From the NCBI GenBank assembly GCA_001767855.1, contig MEMF01000002.1, forward strand, positions 101,095 through 165,094: 64,000 nucleotides of DNA, read 5' to 3'. The translations under genes were made by a program, and so were the position numbers. This document shows, piece by piece, positions 8,610-17,387 of this stretch. The notes under the pieces were generated by a model that searched no databases, was not told where the DNA came from, and saw only the letters and a program-made list of their open reading frames with translations. Within the stretch, counting starts at the first letter, position 1. Every line of letters begins with the position of its first letter. The DNA is from Alphaproteobacteria bacterium RIFCSPHIGHO2_01_FULL_41_14. Its GTDB lineage: Bacteria; Pseudomonadota; Alphaproteobacteria; UBA7879; UBA5542.

Positions 8610-8636
8610 TAAAGAGGGAAGTACGGAGGAAAGATT

Positions 8637-9344
8637 ATGAAAAAAAATACAGTTCCAGAGCCGCATCCTGTTGATGTTTTTATTGGCGCACGCATTCGTG
8701 AACGGCGGCAAAAATTGGAATGGATTTTAATAGACCTGGCACGAAAACTGAAGGTATCCCATCAACAAATACAAAAATACGAATTGGGAACCACGCGTGT
8801 TTCGGCTGGTATTCTTTTCGAGTTATCTGAAATTCTAGGCGTCTCTGTTAATTATTTTTATGATGGATATGAAGAACCTTCTGATTTACAAAAAGATGCC
8901 ACGATCATGGCAACGCGCACCTCTCCTCTTCGAATTGCATTGGTAGAAGATGATCCCTCAGATGAAATGCTTATTAGAGAAGCCATCTCGGATTCTCACA
9001 AATCAGCCAGCATCCATATTTTCCACAATGGGGAACAAATTCTTAATTTTTTAAAAAATAAAACGGGTGCCAATAGGTTTCCAAGGCCAGATGTGATTTT
9101 CATGGACCTTAGTTTGCCCCGGTTAAATGGGCTATCTGTGTTGCGTACAATTAAAAGGGATCGATCCTTACAAGATATTCCTATTATTATTCTCTCAAGC
9201 AGCATTAACAAAAAAGATATGCTCGAATCCTACAAAAACTTTGCCAGCGGATATATTAAAAAATCTTTTGATTTTAAAGAATTTCGGGAACAAATCAGAG
9301 ATTCGATCAACTATTGGTCAACTATTTGCTTACCCCACATGTAA
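8637..9344 (+). CDS. XRE-type HTH fused to a response-regulator receiver domain
   Basis: The 235-residue protein joins two domains. Residues about 16-74 are an XRE/Cro-type helix-turn-helix of the alphaproteobacterial PVDVxIGxRIRxRR...QQIQKYExGxxRV kind. Residues about 98-225 are a receiver (REC) domain with acidic pocket E104-D105-D106, phosphoacceptor D157 in VIFMDLSLP, the S/T position at S187-S188 and lysine near 208. The REC part resembles single-domain regulators that pair with phytochrome-like kinases. No histidine kinase lies nearby. The usual order in response regulators is REC first and DNA-binding second, so this order is unusual. GGAGG lies 7 nt before the ATG. Probably a phosphorylation-tuned transcription factor (inference). 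Confidence 0.85.
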   Translation: MKKNTVPEPHPVDVFIGARIRERRQKLEWILIDLARKLKVSHQQIQKYELGTTRVSAGILFELSEILGVSVNYFYDGYEEPSDLQKDATIMATRTSPLRIALVEDDPSDEMLIREAISDSHKSASIHIFHNGEQILNFLKNKTGANRFPRPDVIFMDLSLPRLNGLSVLRTIKRDRSLQDIPIIILSSSINKKDMLESYKNFASGYIKKSFDFKEFREQIRDSINYWSTICLPHM

Positions 9345-9387
9345 AAAACTTGGATAGGAAAGAATGGCAAGAAACCCGAAATTTATG

Positions 9388-10212
9388 TTAAATTTTTCCA
9401 AAAATGGGGTACTTCAAATTTACCGTAATTGTTTTTTGCTCGGTAAAGACTTTTTTATCCTTTGGCATCTCTTCCGTATTAACCAAAGCAAACCCTTCCT
9501 TTTCTCCTTGGTATAAACTAACAACTCTACCGATCTCTGTCCCGCTGGGATGAAAAAGCAAATCTTTTCGAGAAAGAGGTTCGGGGGATAAAAAAGAGAG
9601 CAGTTTTTTTCGAACTGTTCCCACATGTTTAGTCCGTGCCGTTAATTCTTGTCCTAAAAAGCATCCCTTATCCCAACTGATGGCCATTAACTCATCCATC
9701 CAGTTTTCCAATGGAATGCTTTTTTCTGATTCTAAGTCCAAGGGGCCTTCAGGAATTCCTAGAGCTAATCGATGCGCCTCATAAGGTTGTTGATCGTGGG
9801 TGACTTTTATTAGTTCCTCTTGAGGCCCTACAAATACCATTCCCAACTCCTCTCTGCGGGGATCTTGAAAGACGATCCCCTTTTGTGGAACAACTGGTTT
9901 TTTTTGCAAGGCAACTGCAACGATCCAATCTGTACGAGAAGAGAGCTGCACATCGCTGCGGAGTTTATAAAAAAACAATTTTTTTTGGAGGCTCTCTAAC
10001 CAGCCAATTCCCGGGGTTAAAAAAACAGAATCCCCCTTTAATACGACGAAAAAATCACAGAAAAACCGTCCTGTGTTTGTTAAAAAAAGACTATAAAGAG
10101 GTCTCTCAGGCGTGAGCTTCGTCACGTCTTGCGTGATAAGTCCTTGCAAGAAAGAAAGTTTGTCTGCCCCTTTTATTTCTAAAACGGAACGATAATCTAA
10201 AATGATCCACAT
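9388..10212 (-). CDS. ygfZ: YgfZ/GcvT-like folate-binding protein
   Basis: A tetrahydrofolate-binding protein of the GcvT-like fold that helps assemble or repair certain Fe-S enzymes. The family signature KGCFLGQE (K-G-C-[FY]-x-G-Q-E, about residues 182-189) is exact. The N-terminal segment LSFLQGLITQDVTKL and the length of 274 residues also match the family. It is divergent from the GT9 gene with 33 nt between. An ISC operon elsewhere in the window fits its known Fe-S role. Confidence 0.9.
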   Translation of the reverse strand: MWIILDYRSVLEIKGADKLSFLQGLITQDVTKLTPERPLYSLFLTNTGRFFCDFFVVLKGDSVFLTPGIGWLESLQKKLFFYKLRSDVQLSSRTDWIVAVALQKKPVVPQKGIVFQDPRREELGMVFVGPQEELIKVTHDQQPYEAHRLALGIPEGPLDLESEKSIPLENWMDELMAISWDKGCFLGQELTARTKHVGTVRKKLLSFLSPEPLSRKDLLFHPSGTEIGRVVSLYQGEKEGFALVNTEEMPKDKKVFTEQKTITVNLKYPIFGKI

Positions 10213-10245
10213 TGACGATGCTCGGCGATTCTGTATGATGGCGTG

Positions 10246-11172
10246 ATGCGTATTTTATTCATTACTTCAACTTATCTCGGAGACGCTATTCTCTCAACTG
10301 GTATTTTAGAAAGCCTCCAAAAAAAATATCCTCAAGCGAAATTTTATATTGCCTGTGGATCAGCTCCAGCCCCCTTGTTCGACGCTCTCCCAAATCGTGT
10401 GGAAACATATATCATCCGAAAAAAACCTCTTTCCCTTCATTGGGTATGCCTATGGATAAGATGTGTATTTAAAACCTGGCATTTGGTCGTCGATGTGCGT
10501 GGCACAGGACTTTCCTACGCTCTTTTTGCACGTCATCGTAAAATTTGGTATCCCCGCTCCACCCAAACCCTACGAGTTCACCAACTTGCAAAATGGTTTG
10601 GGCTTTCAAAAACCCCTCTCAATAAAATTTGGATGACCGCCAAAAACAAAAAAGAGGCGGAACACTTTTTACCAAAGGGGCCTACCTATATCGCTTTTTC
10701 TCCCACAGCAAATTGGGATAAAAAGTGCTGGCCGCTTGCCTCTTTTATTGAACTGGGCAAGCTTCTTTTAAAAGACAAAAAATTTCCTAACGCAAAAATT
10801 ATTGTTTTAGGCACAGCTGATCAAAAACAACGGGTAGCGCTTTTGTTTCAAACGTTTCGAGAGACAGAAATTCTTGATTTAATGGGAAAACCCTCCTTGC
10901 CAACTCTCTCTGCGTGCCTTTCTCTCTGTAAGCTATTTGTTGGCAATGATTCAGGGCTGATGCATTTGGCTGCCGCCTCAGACACACCAACGGTTGGTCT
11001 TTTTGGTCCTAGCCCTTCTTGTATTTATGGGCCCTGGGGTAAAAATACAACTTTTATTTCTTTGCCTGAATCTCAGGAGGTCATTTTCCACCGCCTTAAA
11101 AAAGGAGAAAATGTCATGAACGACATCAAAGTTGGGGAAGTTCAGAAAGCCATCTCAACCGTAATGGGATAA
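10246..11172 (+). CDS. Glycosyltransferase family 9 (heptosyltransferase-like)
   Basis: GT9 enzymes add heptose or related sugars to the LPS core at the inner leaflet of the cytoplasmic membrane. The sequence has the N-terminal ILFITSTYLGDAILSTGIL (the D of the GDxxL region is catalytic in the family) and the C-terminal ADP-sugar site FVGNDSGLMHLAAA followed by PTVGLFGPS. About 308 residues, slightly shorter than classic WaaF/WaaC. Start is ATG 10246 (an in-frame GTG at 10243 adds one residue). The acceptor sugar cannot be told from the sequence. Confidence 0.85.
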   Translation: MRILFITSTYLGDAILSTGILESLQKKYPQAKFYIACGSAPAPLFDALPNRVETYIIRKKPLSLHWVCLWIRCVFKTWHLVVDVRGTGLSYALFARHRKIWYPRSTQTLRVHQLAKWFGLSKTPLNKIWMTAKNKKEAEHFLPKGPTYIAFSPTANWDKKCWPLASFIELGKLLLKDKKFPNAKIIVLGTADQKQRVALLFQTFRETEILDLMGKPSLPTLSACLSLCKLFVGNDSGLMHLAAASDTPTVGLFGPSPSCIYGPWGKNTTFISLPESQEVIFHRLKKGENVMNDIKVGEVQKAISTVMG

Positions 11173-11178
11173 ATCTCT

Positions 11179-12153
11179 TTATCCTTCCCCCCTTAAGGGA
11201 CGATTTAAAAGATCTTCAATCGCCTGATCGATCTTAACGTTTTTGTACAAGATTTGGTACACCATCGTACAAAGAGGCATGGGAAGATTTAGTTCTTGAA
11301 TGATAGTTTGTAAAGCTTCTGCTGTATAAAATCCTTCCACTGTTATATGATTCAAACTTTCGATGTTAACAGAATCTTGTTGGGCCAAGTCAAATCCAAA
11401 TTTAGAATTTCTAGATTGAGCTCCCATGCAAGTAAGCATGACATCTCCGACTCCGGATAAACCTAGAAATGTGGATTCTCTACCGCCCTTGACCGCCCCA
11501 AATAACCTCATTTCATGAATTCCTCGTGTAACCAAAGAAGCCACTGCATTTTCTCCCAACCCTCTGGCACGTGCAATGCCACAAGCGATGGCCAACACAT
11601 TTTTCACAGCCCCCCCAATCTGCACCCCAATCACATCTGTATTTAAGTAGGGTCGAAAATTTTTATGCGCTAATGCTTGGCTAATTCTATGGCCAATTGA
11701 CGGGTTAGTACATCCAATCGTGGTAGCAGCAGGTTTGTTCCTCATAATCTCTGAAGCAAAATTAGGACCAGATAAAATAGCAATGGGATTAACCAAAACT
11801 TCTTCTGCGACTTGTCCCATCAAATACCCAGTCGACTGTTCAATACCCTTTGAAGCAATGACGAGGGGAGTTTTGGAGGGAAAATTTGGCAAACTTTCTA
11901 AACAGGTGCGCAATAACTGGGCAGGAACCGCACACACAACAATATCTGCGGTCTCCAAAGAAGAATGAGCAGAATCAATCCGAATGTCTGAAGGAAAGGG
12001 GTTATCTGGGAAGGCGACGATGCTGCCTGTTTTTTGTACATGTTGCACTTCAGATGGCAAACCAATCATGGTCACAGAAGATCCTGCTCGATGGGCTGTC
12101 ACACCTAAAGCAGATCCCCAAGCACCCAAACCTATTACTGAAACATTTAACAT
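11179..12153 (-). CDS. gpsA: NAD(P)-dependent glycerol-3-phosphate dehydrogenase
   Basis: Reduces dihydroxyacetone phosphate to sn-glycerol-3-phosphate for phospholipid synthesis. The N-terminus has the Rossmann dinucleotide motif GLGAWGSALG. Family landmarks follow: IASKGIE, LSGPNFASEI, the catalytic-lysine region GGAVKNVLAIACGI and the LSGVGDVMLTC segment. Length 324 is normal. It converges on the GT9 gene with a 6-nt gap and diverges from the CorC-type gene. Confidence 0.95.
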   Translation of the reverse strand: MLNVSVIGLGAWGSALGVTAHRAGSSVTMIGLPSEVQHVQKTGSIVAFPDNPFPSDIRIDSAHSSLETADIVVCAVPAQLLRTCLESLPNFPSKTPLVIASKGIEQSTGYLMGQVAEEVLVNPIAILSGPNFASEIMRNKPAATTIGCTNPSIGHRISQALAHKNFRPYLNTDVIGVQIGGAVKNVLAIACGIARARGLGENAVASLVTRGIHEMRLFGAVKGGRESTFLGLSGVGDVMLTCMGAQSRNSKFGFDLAQQDSVNIESLNHITVEGFYTAEALQTIIQELNLPMPLCTMVYQILYKNVKIDQAIEDLLNRPLRGEG

Positions 12154-12225
12154 TTAACTTCTCTTTCTATTTTCGGCTGAGTATACTGAAAACATCGTTT
12201 TTTATGAATAAAAAAGTACAATAAA

Positions 12226-13494
12226 ATGACTTTTCTGCTCTGGGTTTCTTCTTCGATAGCTGTTTTGCTATTTTTAACCTCCTCTTTTTTCGCTGCCGCT
12301 GAAACAGCTTTGACTGCTTTTTCCAGACCTCGCATTCATCGTTTAGCCAAACGAGGAAATGCAAAAGCCAAGCGCGTAGAAGCCCTATCAAAACAAATGA
12401 ACAGCGCTGTGGGTTCCATCCTTATTGGAAAAAATGTTATGGATATTCTCGGAACTTCTCTTATTACCGCCGTATTTATGCAGCTATTTGATGACACAGG
12501 GGTTATCGTCTGCACCATTATTTTAACGTTTGTGGTAATTGTGTTTCTAGAAGTCCTCCCGAAAATGTATGCCATCACCTATCCAGAAACTTTATCTTTA
12601 GCGATTGCGTGGTTAATTCAAAAGTGTGTGGTCATTTTGAGCCCCCTGATGTATGTAGTTCAGATTATTTCGGAAAAAACGCTTTCTCTCATGGGAATGA
12701 GTATTTCTCGTACAGAATCTTGGCCTTCCGCCGTAGAAGAGTTGCGAAGTGCCATCGATCTCCATGGCAAAGAACGTCTTAAGAATGAAACACATATGCT
12801 CCATAGTGTTTTAGATTTGGCCTCCTTAACGGTGGAAGAAATCATGGTACACCGATCTGATGTGGAAATGATTGATATGGATCAACCCCTGCAACTCATT
12901 CATGATCAAATTTTAAAGAGCCCCTATACACGTCTTCCTGTTTGGAAGCATTCTCCTGAAAACATTCAGGGAATTTTAAATGTGAAAACTTTTCTCAATG
13001 AATATTTGAAAACCCAATCCAGAAAAAAAGAAGAATTTGATCTTAAAAACACCTTTATGAAACCTTGGTTCATCCCAGAAACAACGCCTCTTTTGCAGCA
13101 AATGCATACTTTTCGTTCTAAACGAATCCATTTAGCCATCGTGATTGATGAATATGGATCTTTTTCAGGCATTGTTACCCTCGAAGATATTTTAGAAGAA
13201 ATTGTAGGAGAGATTGATGACGAACATGACATCAAGAATGTGAACATTCGCTCCACAAAAGATGGGGCCTATTTGATGGAAGGGATTGTGACTCTCCGCG
13301 ACATCAACAAACAATTTGATCTGGAACTTCCAGATGAAGAAACCTCTACCCTAGGAGGTCTCCTGATCCATGAAAGCCGATCTATCCCTGAAGTAGGGCA
13401 ACGATTTTATTTTTATGGGTTAACATTTACAGTCATTCGTCGAGAAGAAAATCAAATCACTCTTGTTCGCGTGGAAATTCCCGAAAAAAAATGA
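12226..13494 (+). CDS. CNNM/CBS-domain membrane protein (HlyC/CorC/TlyC family)
   Basis: A 422-residue membrane protein. It has an N-terminal DUF21/CNNM transmembrane domain (about residues 1-165, starting with a hydrophobic helix and FFAAAETALTAFSR), then a pair of CBS domains (VEEIMVHRSDVEMIDMD and HLAIVIDEYGSFSGIVTLEDILEEIVGEI) and a C-terminal CorC/HlyC transporter-associated domain. The family is linked to Mg2+/Co2+ efflux or homeostasis; Rickettsia TlyC homologues were once called hemolysins. The 3' end overlaps comF by 4 nt (ATGA). Confidence 0.9.
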   Translation: MTFLLWVSSSIAVLLFLTSSFFAAAETALTAFSRPRIHRLAKRGNAKAKRVEALSKQMNSAVGSILIGKNVMDILGTSLITAVFMQLFDDTGVIVCTIILTFVVIVFLEVLPKMYAITYPETLSLAIAWLIQKCVVILSPLMYVVQIISEKTLSLMGMSISRTESWPSAVEELRSAIDLHGKERLKNETHMLHSVLDLASLTVEEIMVHRSDVEMIDMDQPLQLIHDQILKSPYTRLPVWKHSPENIQGILNVKTFLNEYLKTQSRKKEEFDLKNTFMKPWFIPETTPLLQQMHTFRSKRIHLAIVIDEYGSFSGIVTLEDILEEIVGEIDDEHDIKNVNIRSTKDGAYLMEGIVTLRDINKQFDLELPDEETSTLGGLLIHESRSIPEVGQRFYFYGLTFTVIRREENQITLVRVEIPEKK

Positions 13495-14210
13495 GAGCAC
13501 TCTTGAATCTTGTCTTCCCTCCCCTCTGTCCAGTATGTCGGAAGATTGTACCTGAAAAAAACACAGTCTGTTCTTCTTGCTGGCAACAATTGAATTTTAT
13601 TTCTACCCCCTTTTGTGCACAATGCAGCCTTCCATTTGGAACATCAGATCTTGAAGAAGACACCTCTTTTTTAAAGTGTGGCACTTGCCTTATGTCTCCT
13701 CCCTCTTTTTCGGCCACACGCTCTGTTTATGTTTACGATGATCTCTCAAAAAAAATGATCTTATCTCTTAAGCATGGAAGCGCTCTTCATCTCGCCCCTT
13801 TCTTGGCACAAGGTCTGTGGCAGGCGGGAAAAGAGCTGGTCAATGCCGCAGACCTGATTGTCCCTGTGCCATTACACTGGCGACGACTTTATAGCCGTGG
13901 TTTTAATCAGTCCGCCCTTTTAGCCCAGCATTTACACAAAATCTCTCATAAACCAGTCAGCCTTAATGTCTTAAAAAAGATCCGTCATACACCGTCTCAG
14001 GGAGGCCTCTCTCTGGAAGAAAGAATAAGCAATGTAGCTCACTGTTTTAAAGTCTCACACCCCCTCAAGATTAAAGATAAATCCATTGTTTTAGTAGACG
14101 ATGTCATGACCACAGGGGCAACCTTGAATGCCTGCGCCAACACTCTTCTCAAAGCAGGAGCAAAAGAAGTAACCGTTCTCTGTGTGGCTCGCGTAAAAAC
14201 AGGGGAATAG
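13491..14210 (+). CDS. comF: ComF-family phosphoribosyltransferase-like protein
   Basis: Residues 1-65 hold two CxxC pairs (CPVC/CSSC and CAQC/CGTC) expected to bind zinc. The C-terminal half is a type I phosphoribosyltransferase fold with the PRPP-binding motif IVLVDDVMTTGATL. The family (ComF/GntX) is linked to DNA uptake in some bacteria, but its reaction is not established; a role in competence here is unproven. Translation is probably coupled to the upstream gene through a 4-nt overlap. Length 239 is typical. Confidence 0.88.
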   Translation: MRALLNLVFPPLCPVCRKIVPEKNTVCSSCWQQLNFISTPFCAQCSLPFGTSDLEEDTSFLKCGTCLMSPPSFSATRSVYVYDDLSKKMILSLKHGSALHLAPFLAQGLWQAGKELVNAADLIVPVPLHWRRLYSRGFNQSALLAQHLHKISHKPVSLNVLKKIRHTPSQGGLSLEERISNVAHCFKVSHPLKIKDKSIVLVDDVMTTGATLNACANTLLKAGAKEVTVLCVARVKTGE

Positions 14211-14291
14211 AAAAGACATCTCTTTTCGGATTTCCATTTTTTTGGTCAATTGAGTGTGATATAAAAAAGCATCTTTCCATAAGTATAAGGT

Positions 14292-14552
14292 ATGCCCATG
14301 AGAAAAGTCGTTATTTATACCACTGACTATTGTCCTTATTGCGTCAAAGCAAAGCGCCTTTTAGATCTTAAAAAAGTTTCTTACGAAGAAATTGATGTGA
14401 CACACAATCAAGCCTTACGAGATGAAATGATGAAAAAAGCCGAAGGGAGACGAACTGTTCCTCAAATTTTTATTGATGACCAACCCATCGGGGGTTGTGA
14501 TGATTTACATGCTTTAGAAGCCTCAGGAAAGCTGGACTTTCTTTTAAAATAA
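14292..14552 (+). CDS. grxC: Glutaredoxin 3 (GrxC-type)
   Basis: A small thiol-disulfide oxidoreductase that uses glutathione. The dithiol active site CPYC is at residues 14-17, followed by the glutathione-binding TVPQIFID and GGCDDLHAL motifs. Length 86 is typical. Two ATGs (14292 and 14298) are possible; AAGG at 14287-14290 is better spaced for the second. ComF followed by GrxC is a gene order I associate with alphaproteobacteria. Confidence 0.94.
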   Translation: MPMRKVVIYTTDYCPYCVKAKRLLDLKKVSYEEIDVTHNQALRDEMMKKAEGRRTVPQIFIDDQPIGGCDDLHALEASGKLDFLLK

Positions 14553-14595
14553 AATCGCGATCTCTTTGCCCTATAGGGACTTACCTGACCTCTTC

Positions 14596-14624
14596 TTGAC
14601 AAAAGAAAGAGGACTCCTTAGACT
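14596..14624 (+). promoter_or_regulatory. Sigma70-type promoter of the HIR-like gene
   Basis: A perfect -35 TTGACA (14596-14601) and TAGACT (14619-14624) with a 17-nt spacer, 24 nt before the start codon of the SPFH gene. Confidence 0.7.
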
Positions 14625-14647
14625 CCCTTCAGTAAGGTAGTACCATC

Positions 14648-15547
14648 ATGTTTTTTATTGTTTCTGTTTTTTTGTTGATCTTTTTTGGATTGATTTTGAT
14701 TTTTAGTAGTATTTTTATCGTTCAACAACAGAAAATAGCTGTGGTGGAACGTCTCGGTCGTTTTAAGAGGCTGGCTATGCCAGGTCTAAATCTTCGCGTT
14801 CCTTTCGTTGATCAGGTGGTTGCCCATGTGAACCTCCGCATCCAACAATTTGATGTACACATTGAAACCAAAACCCAGGACAATGTGTTTGTGAACATCA
14901 TGGTTTCAGTGCAATACCATGTCATCCCCGATAAAGTTTTTGAAGCCTATTATCGCTTAGAAAACCCTATTCATCAGATCCAGGCTTTTATTTTTGACGT
15001 CGTTCGGGCAAAAGTACCAAACATTCCTTTGGATGATTTGTTTTCCAAAAAAGATGAAATTGCCATTGATGTGAAAAAAGAGTTGCACGAGACCATGGCT
15101 GGGCTTGGATACGATATTCTCAAAACGTTAGTTACCGACATTCAACCAGACCAAAATGTTAAAAATGCCATGAATGAGATCAATACGGCTCAACGTCTGC
15201 GCGAAGCTGCCCAAGAAAAAGCTGAAGCTGAAAAAATCATGCGCGTAAAGCAAGCCGAGGGAGAAGCTGAAGCTAGTATTCTGCATGGTAAAGGCGTTGC
15301 TGGTCAGCGACAAGCTATCATCGAAGGGCTCGGTCAGTCTGTTGAAGACTTACAAAAAACATCCCCCAAATTAAAAAGTGCAGAAATTATGGAAATGGTT
15401 TTGGTTATTCAATATCTGGACATGTTGCGTGAGGTGGGAGGGTCTTCTAAGACCAATACTATTTTTATGAACCATAGCCCCAAAAGTGTTCAAGATATTG
15501 GGCATCAGTTGCGAGAAACCATTTTTGCCGCTAAAAACTTAGATTAA
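14648..15547 (+). CDS. SPFH/Band 7 membrane protein, HIR/stomatin-like
   Basis: A 299-residue protein with one N-terminal transmembrane helix (about residues 3-25) and an SPFH (Band 7/prohibitin) domain, then a charged alanine/glutamate-rich helix (REAAQEKAEAEKIMRVKQAE). Such proteins form membrane-bound rings that organise lipid microdomains and can modulate FtsH-type proteases. The middle of the protein, from the ETKTQDNVFV segment through the AMNEIN segment, follows the pattern of plant hypersensitive-induced-reaction (HIR) proteins more than that of QmcA. It has its own strong promoter and is followed by convergent lpxL. The cellular partner is not evident. Confidence 0.88.
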   Translation: MFFIVSVFLLIFFGLILIFSSIFIVQQQKIAVVERLGRFKRLAMPGLNLRVPFVDQVVAHVNLRIQQFDVHIETKTQDNVFVNIMVSVQYHVIPDKVFEAYYRLENPIHQIQAFIFDVVRAKVPNIPLDDLFSKKDEIAIDVKKELHETMAGLGYDILKTLVTDIQPDQNVKNAMNEINTAQRLREAAQEKAEAEKIMRVKQAEGEAEASILHGKGVAGQRQAIIEGLGQSVEDLQKTSPKLKSAEIMEMVLVIQYLDMLREVGGSSKTNTIFMNHSPKSVQDIGHQLRETIFAAKNLD

Positions 15548-15561
15548 TTAAGAGCTGTTTC

Positions 15562-16419
15562 TTAAATCTTCCAGCGATTATGGAACCATAACCATTGGTC
15601 GGGCTTTTCTTTAATCCATTCCTCAAAGATTTGATTAATCTTTAAGGAAGTTTTAAGGGAATCTTTTTCTACTTTTAAAGGAAAATGATACGTGATGCGG
15701 AAATGGATGGTTTTAAGGCGTTCCACTTGAACAGGGATTATGAGAGCATTGAATTTTTCTGCTAGCCGTGCCGGCCCTGTGGGTGTATAAGCCTCCTGCC
15801 CAAAGAACGAGAGCTTCTCACCTTCAGAAAGGCGCTGATCCAATAAAATTCCTAAGTTTCCTTTTGCTTGAAAAACACGCAATAAATCTTTTGACCCTTC
15901 ACTTCCTTTTAAAATAATGGAGACCAAAGGATCATGGCGCACCCACTCAAAAAACTTTCGTGTGAGCCAATTATTAGGAGGGCGTGACAACAGGCTGATG
16001 CTGAGATGCTTCACCGTTAAAACCACATGAGGAACTTCCCAATTAGCCATGTGAGCTGAGAAAAAAACAACGGGGACATCTTTTTTTTGACTCTCATTAA
16101 TGCCACAACGATCCACAATTTCAACAAAAGACCGTGCAATTGTTTTTAAATGAGGAAATTCTCCCATGACACGACCGAGATTTTCCCACGCTCCTTGTAG
16201 AAGAGCCTCGCGTTCCTCTGTCGATTTCCTGGGAAAAGCTTGAGCGATATTTCTTTGACCAATTTTATGAACCGGCAACCAGGGTCCAACCAAGCACGCC
16301 AAAGTCCCACCTATGGCTGAAGACAATCGAACCGGCAAGATTTTAAAAATGCCATAACTAAGGAGAACCGGCAAAAATTCAAAAGGGTCCCACAAAAATT
16401 TTCGCATCCATTTCATCAT
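15562..16419 (-). CDS. lpxL: Lipid A biosynthesis acyltransferase (LpxL/HtrB family)
   Basis: Transfers a secondary acyl chain to Kdo2-lipid IVA at the inner membrane. The family HX4(D/E) catalytic motif is seen in FFSAHMANWEVPH, with the conserved DQR (LLDQRLSEGE) and GPARLAEKF segments later. The 285-residue length is slightly short. It is the last gene of a compact lipid A operon; its ATG overlaps the lpxK stop (ATGA). Which secondary position it acylates cannot be told from the sequence. Confidence 0.88.
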   Translation of the reverse strand: MMKWMRKFLWDPFEFLPVLLSYGIFKILPVRLSSAIGGTLACLVGPWLPVHKIGQRNIAQAFPRKSTEEREALLQGAWENLGRVMGEFPHLKTIARSFVEIVDRCGINESQKKDVPVVFFSAHMANWEVPHVVLTVKHLSISLLSRPPNNWLTRKFFEWVRHDPLVSIILKGSEGSKDLLRVFQAKGNLGILLDQRLSEGEKLSFFGQEAYTPTGPARLAEKFNALIIPVQVERLKTIHFRITYHFPLKVEKDSLKTSLKINQIFEEWIKEKPDQWLWFHNRWKI

Positions 16420-17387
16420 TTAGGAATCTTCTGTGTTATTAATTTTTCCATCTTTGCCCACTCTTTCCATTTTAAGGTTAGGGGCACAGGAAGTATATCT
16501 TTCTGATCTTGTTTACTAAGACGAACCCAATCTTTCTCCGTTGTCACTAAATCAACGTGGTGAGAAAGGGCCATTTTTTTGAGAGATTTTAAATCAGAGC
16601 CTCTGTACCGGTAGTGATCGGGGAAAGATTTTCTCTCTACAATTTCTATGCCGGCCTCTTCTAAAGACGTGAAAAATTTATCAGGATTTCCGATACCACA
16701 AAAAGCCATCACCTTTCGAAAAGGAAGGGAATCTTTCTTAATAATGATGTTTGCTTCAGTCACAATGCCTTCGTAAGCGACCAAATCTTTTTTTAAGGCA
16801 TGCGAAGGAGAACGAACGATCACCACACCCTCTGCTCGAGATAACCCAAAATGTAAGGGCTCACGAAGAGGTCCCAAAGGAAAGACTTCTTTATTCCCAA
16901 ATCCTTGAACCCCATCCACAACGACTAAACTCACATCTTTATATAGAAAAGGATTTTGATGTCCATCATCCATAATGATGATATCAATTCCTTTTCTAAC
17001 CATTTCTCTTGCCCCCAAAACTCGATCTCGCGCCACCCAGGTAGGCGCCACACGTGCCAATAAAAGGGGTTCATCTCCCACTTCTTTAGCTGTATGGTGT
17101 GTATTCACCCGAAGAGGTCCCCTTGATTTTCCTTTATATCCTCGTGTTAAAAACCCGACTTTCTTTCCTTTTTTCAGAAAATAAGTTGCCAGAAAAAGAG
17201 AGACAGGGGTTTTCCCTGTTCCCCCCAAGGTTAAGTTGCCCACACAAATCACCGGAACAGGAACTTTCGTGGGTACGATGTTTTTTAATCGGTGCTGAAT
17301 CACCCATCCATAGATCATACTTACCCAGGCCCATGGCCTCCAGTAAAAAGGAAGGGGGTTCTCCCAAAATTGAGGGGGCCTAATCAT
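16416..17387 (-). CDS. lpxK: Tetraacyldisaccharide 4'-kinase
   Basis: Phosphorylates the 4' position of the lipid A disaccharide to give lipid IVA. The P-loop-like GNLTLGGTGKTP (about residues 50-61) is the family signature, followed by FLTRGYKGKSRG, DEPLLLA and MDDGHQNP. Length 323 is typical. It overlaps waaA upstream by 8 nt and lpxL downstream by 4 nt, so translation is probably coupled. Confidence 0.95.
   Translation of the reverse strand: MIRPPQFWENPLPFYWRPWAWVSMIYGWVIQHRLKNIVPTKVPVPVICVGNLTLGGTGKTPVSLFLATYFLKKGKKVGFLTRGYKGKSRGPLRVNTHHTAKEVGDEPLLLARVAPTWVARDRVLGAREMVRKGIDIIIMDDGHQNPFLYKDVSLVVVDGVQGFGNKEVFPLGPLREPLHFGLSRAEGVVIVRSPSHALKKDLVAYEGIVTEANIIIKKDSLPFRKVMAFCGIGNPDKFFTSLEEAGIEIVERKSFPDHYRYRGSDLKSLKKMALSHHVDLVTTEKDWVRLSKQDQKDILPVPLTLKWKEWAKMEKLITQKIPK

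Noticed and set aside
14569..14578. CCCTATAGGG palindrome between grxC and the SPFH gene
   Set aside because: Only 10 bp, upstream of the promoter hexamers, and without repeats or other support.
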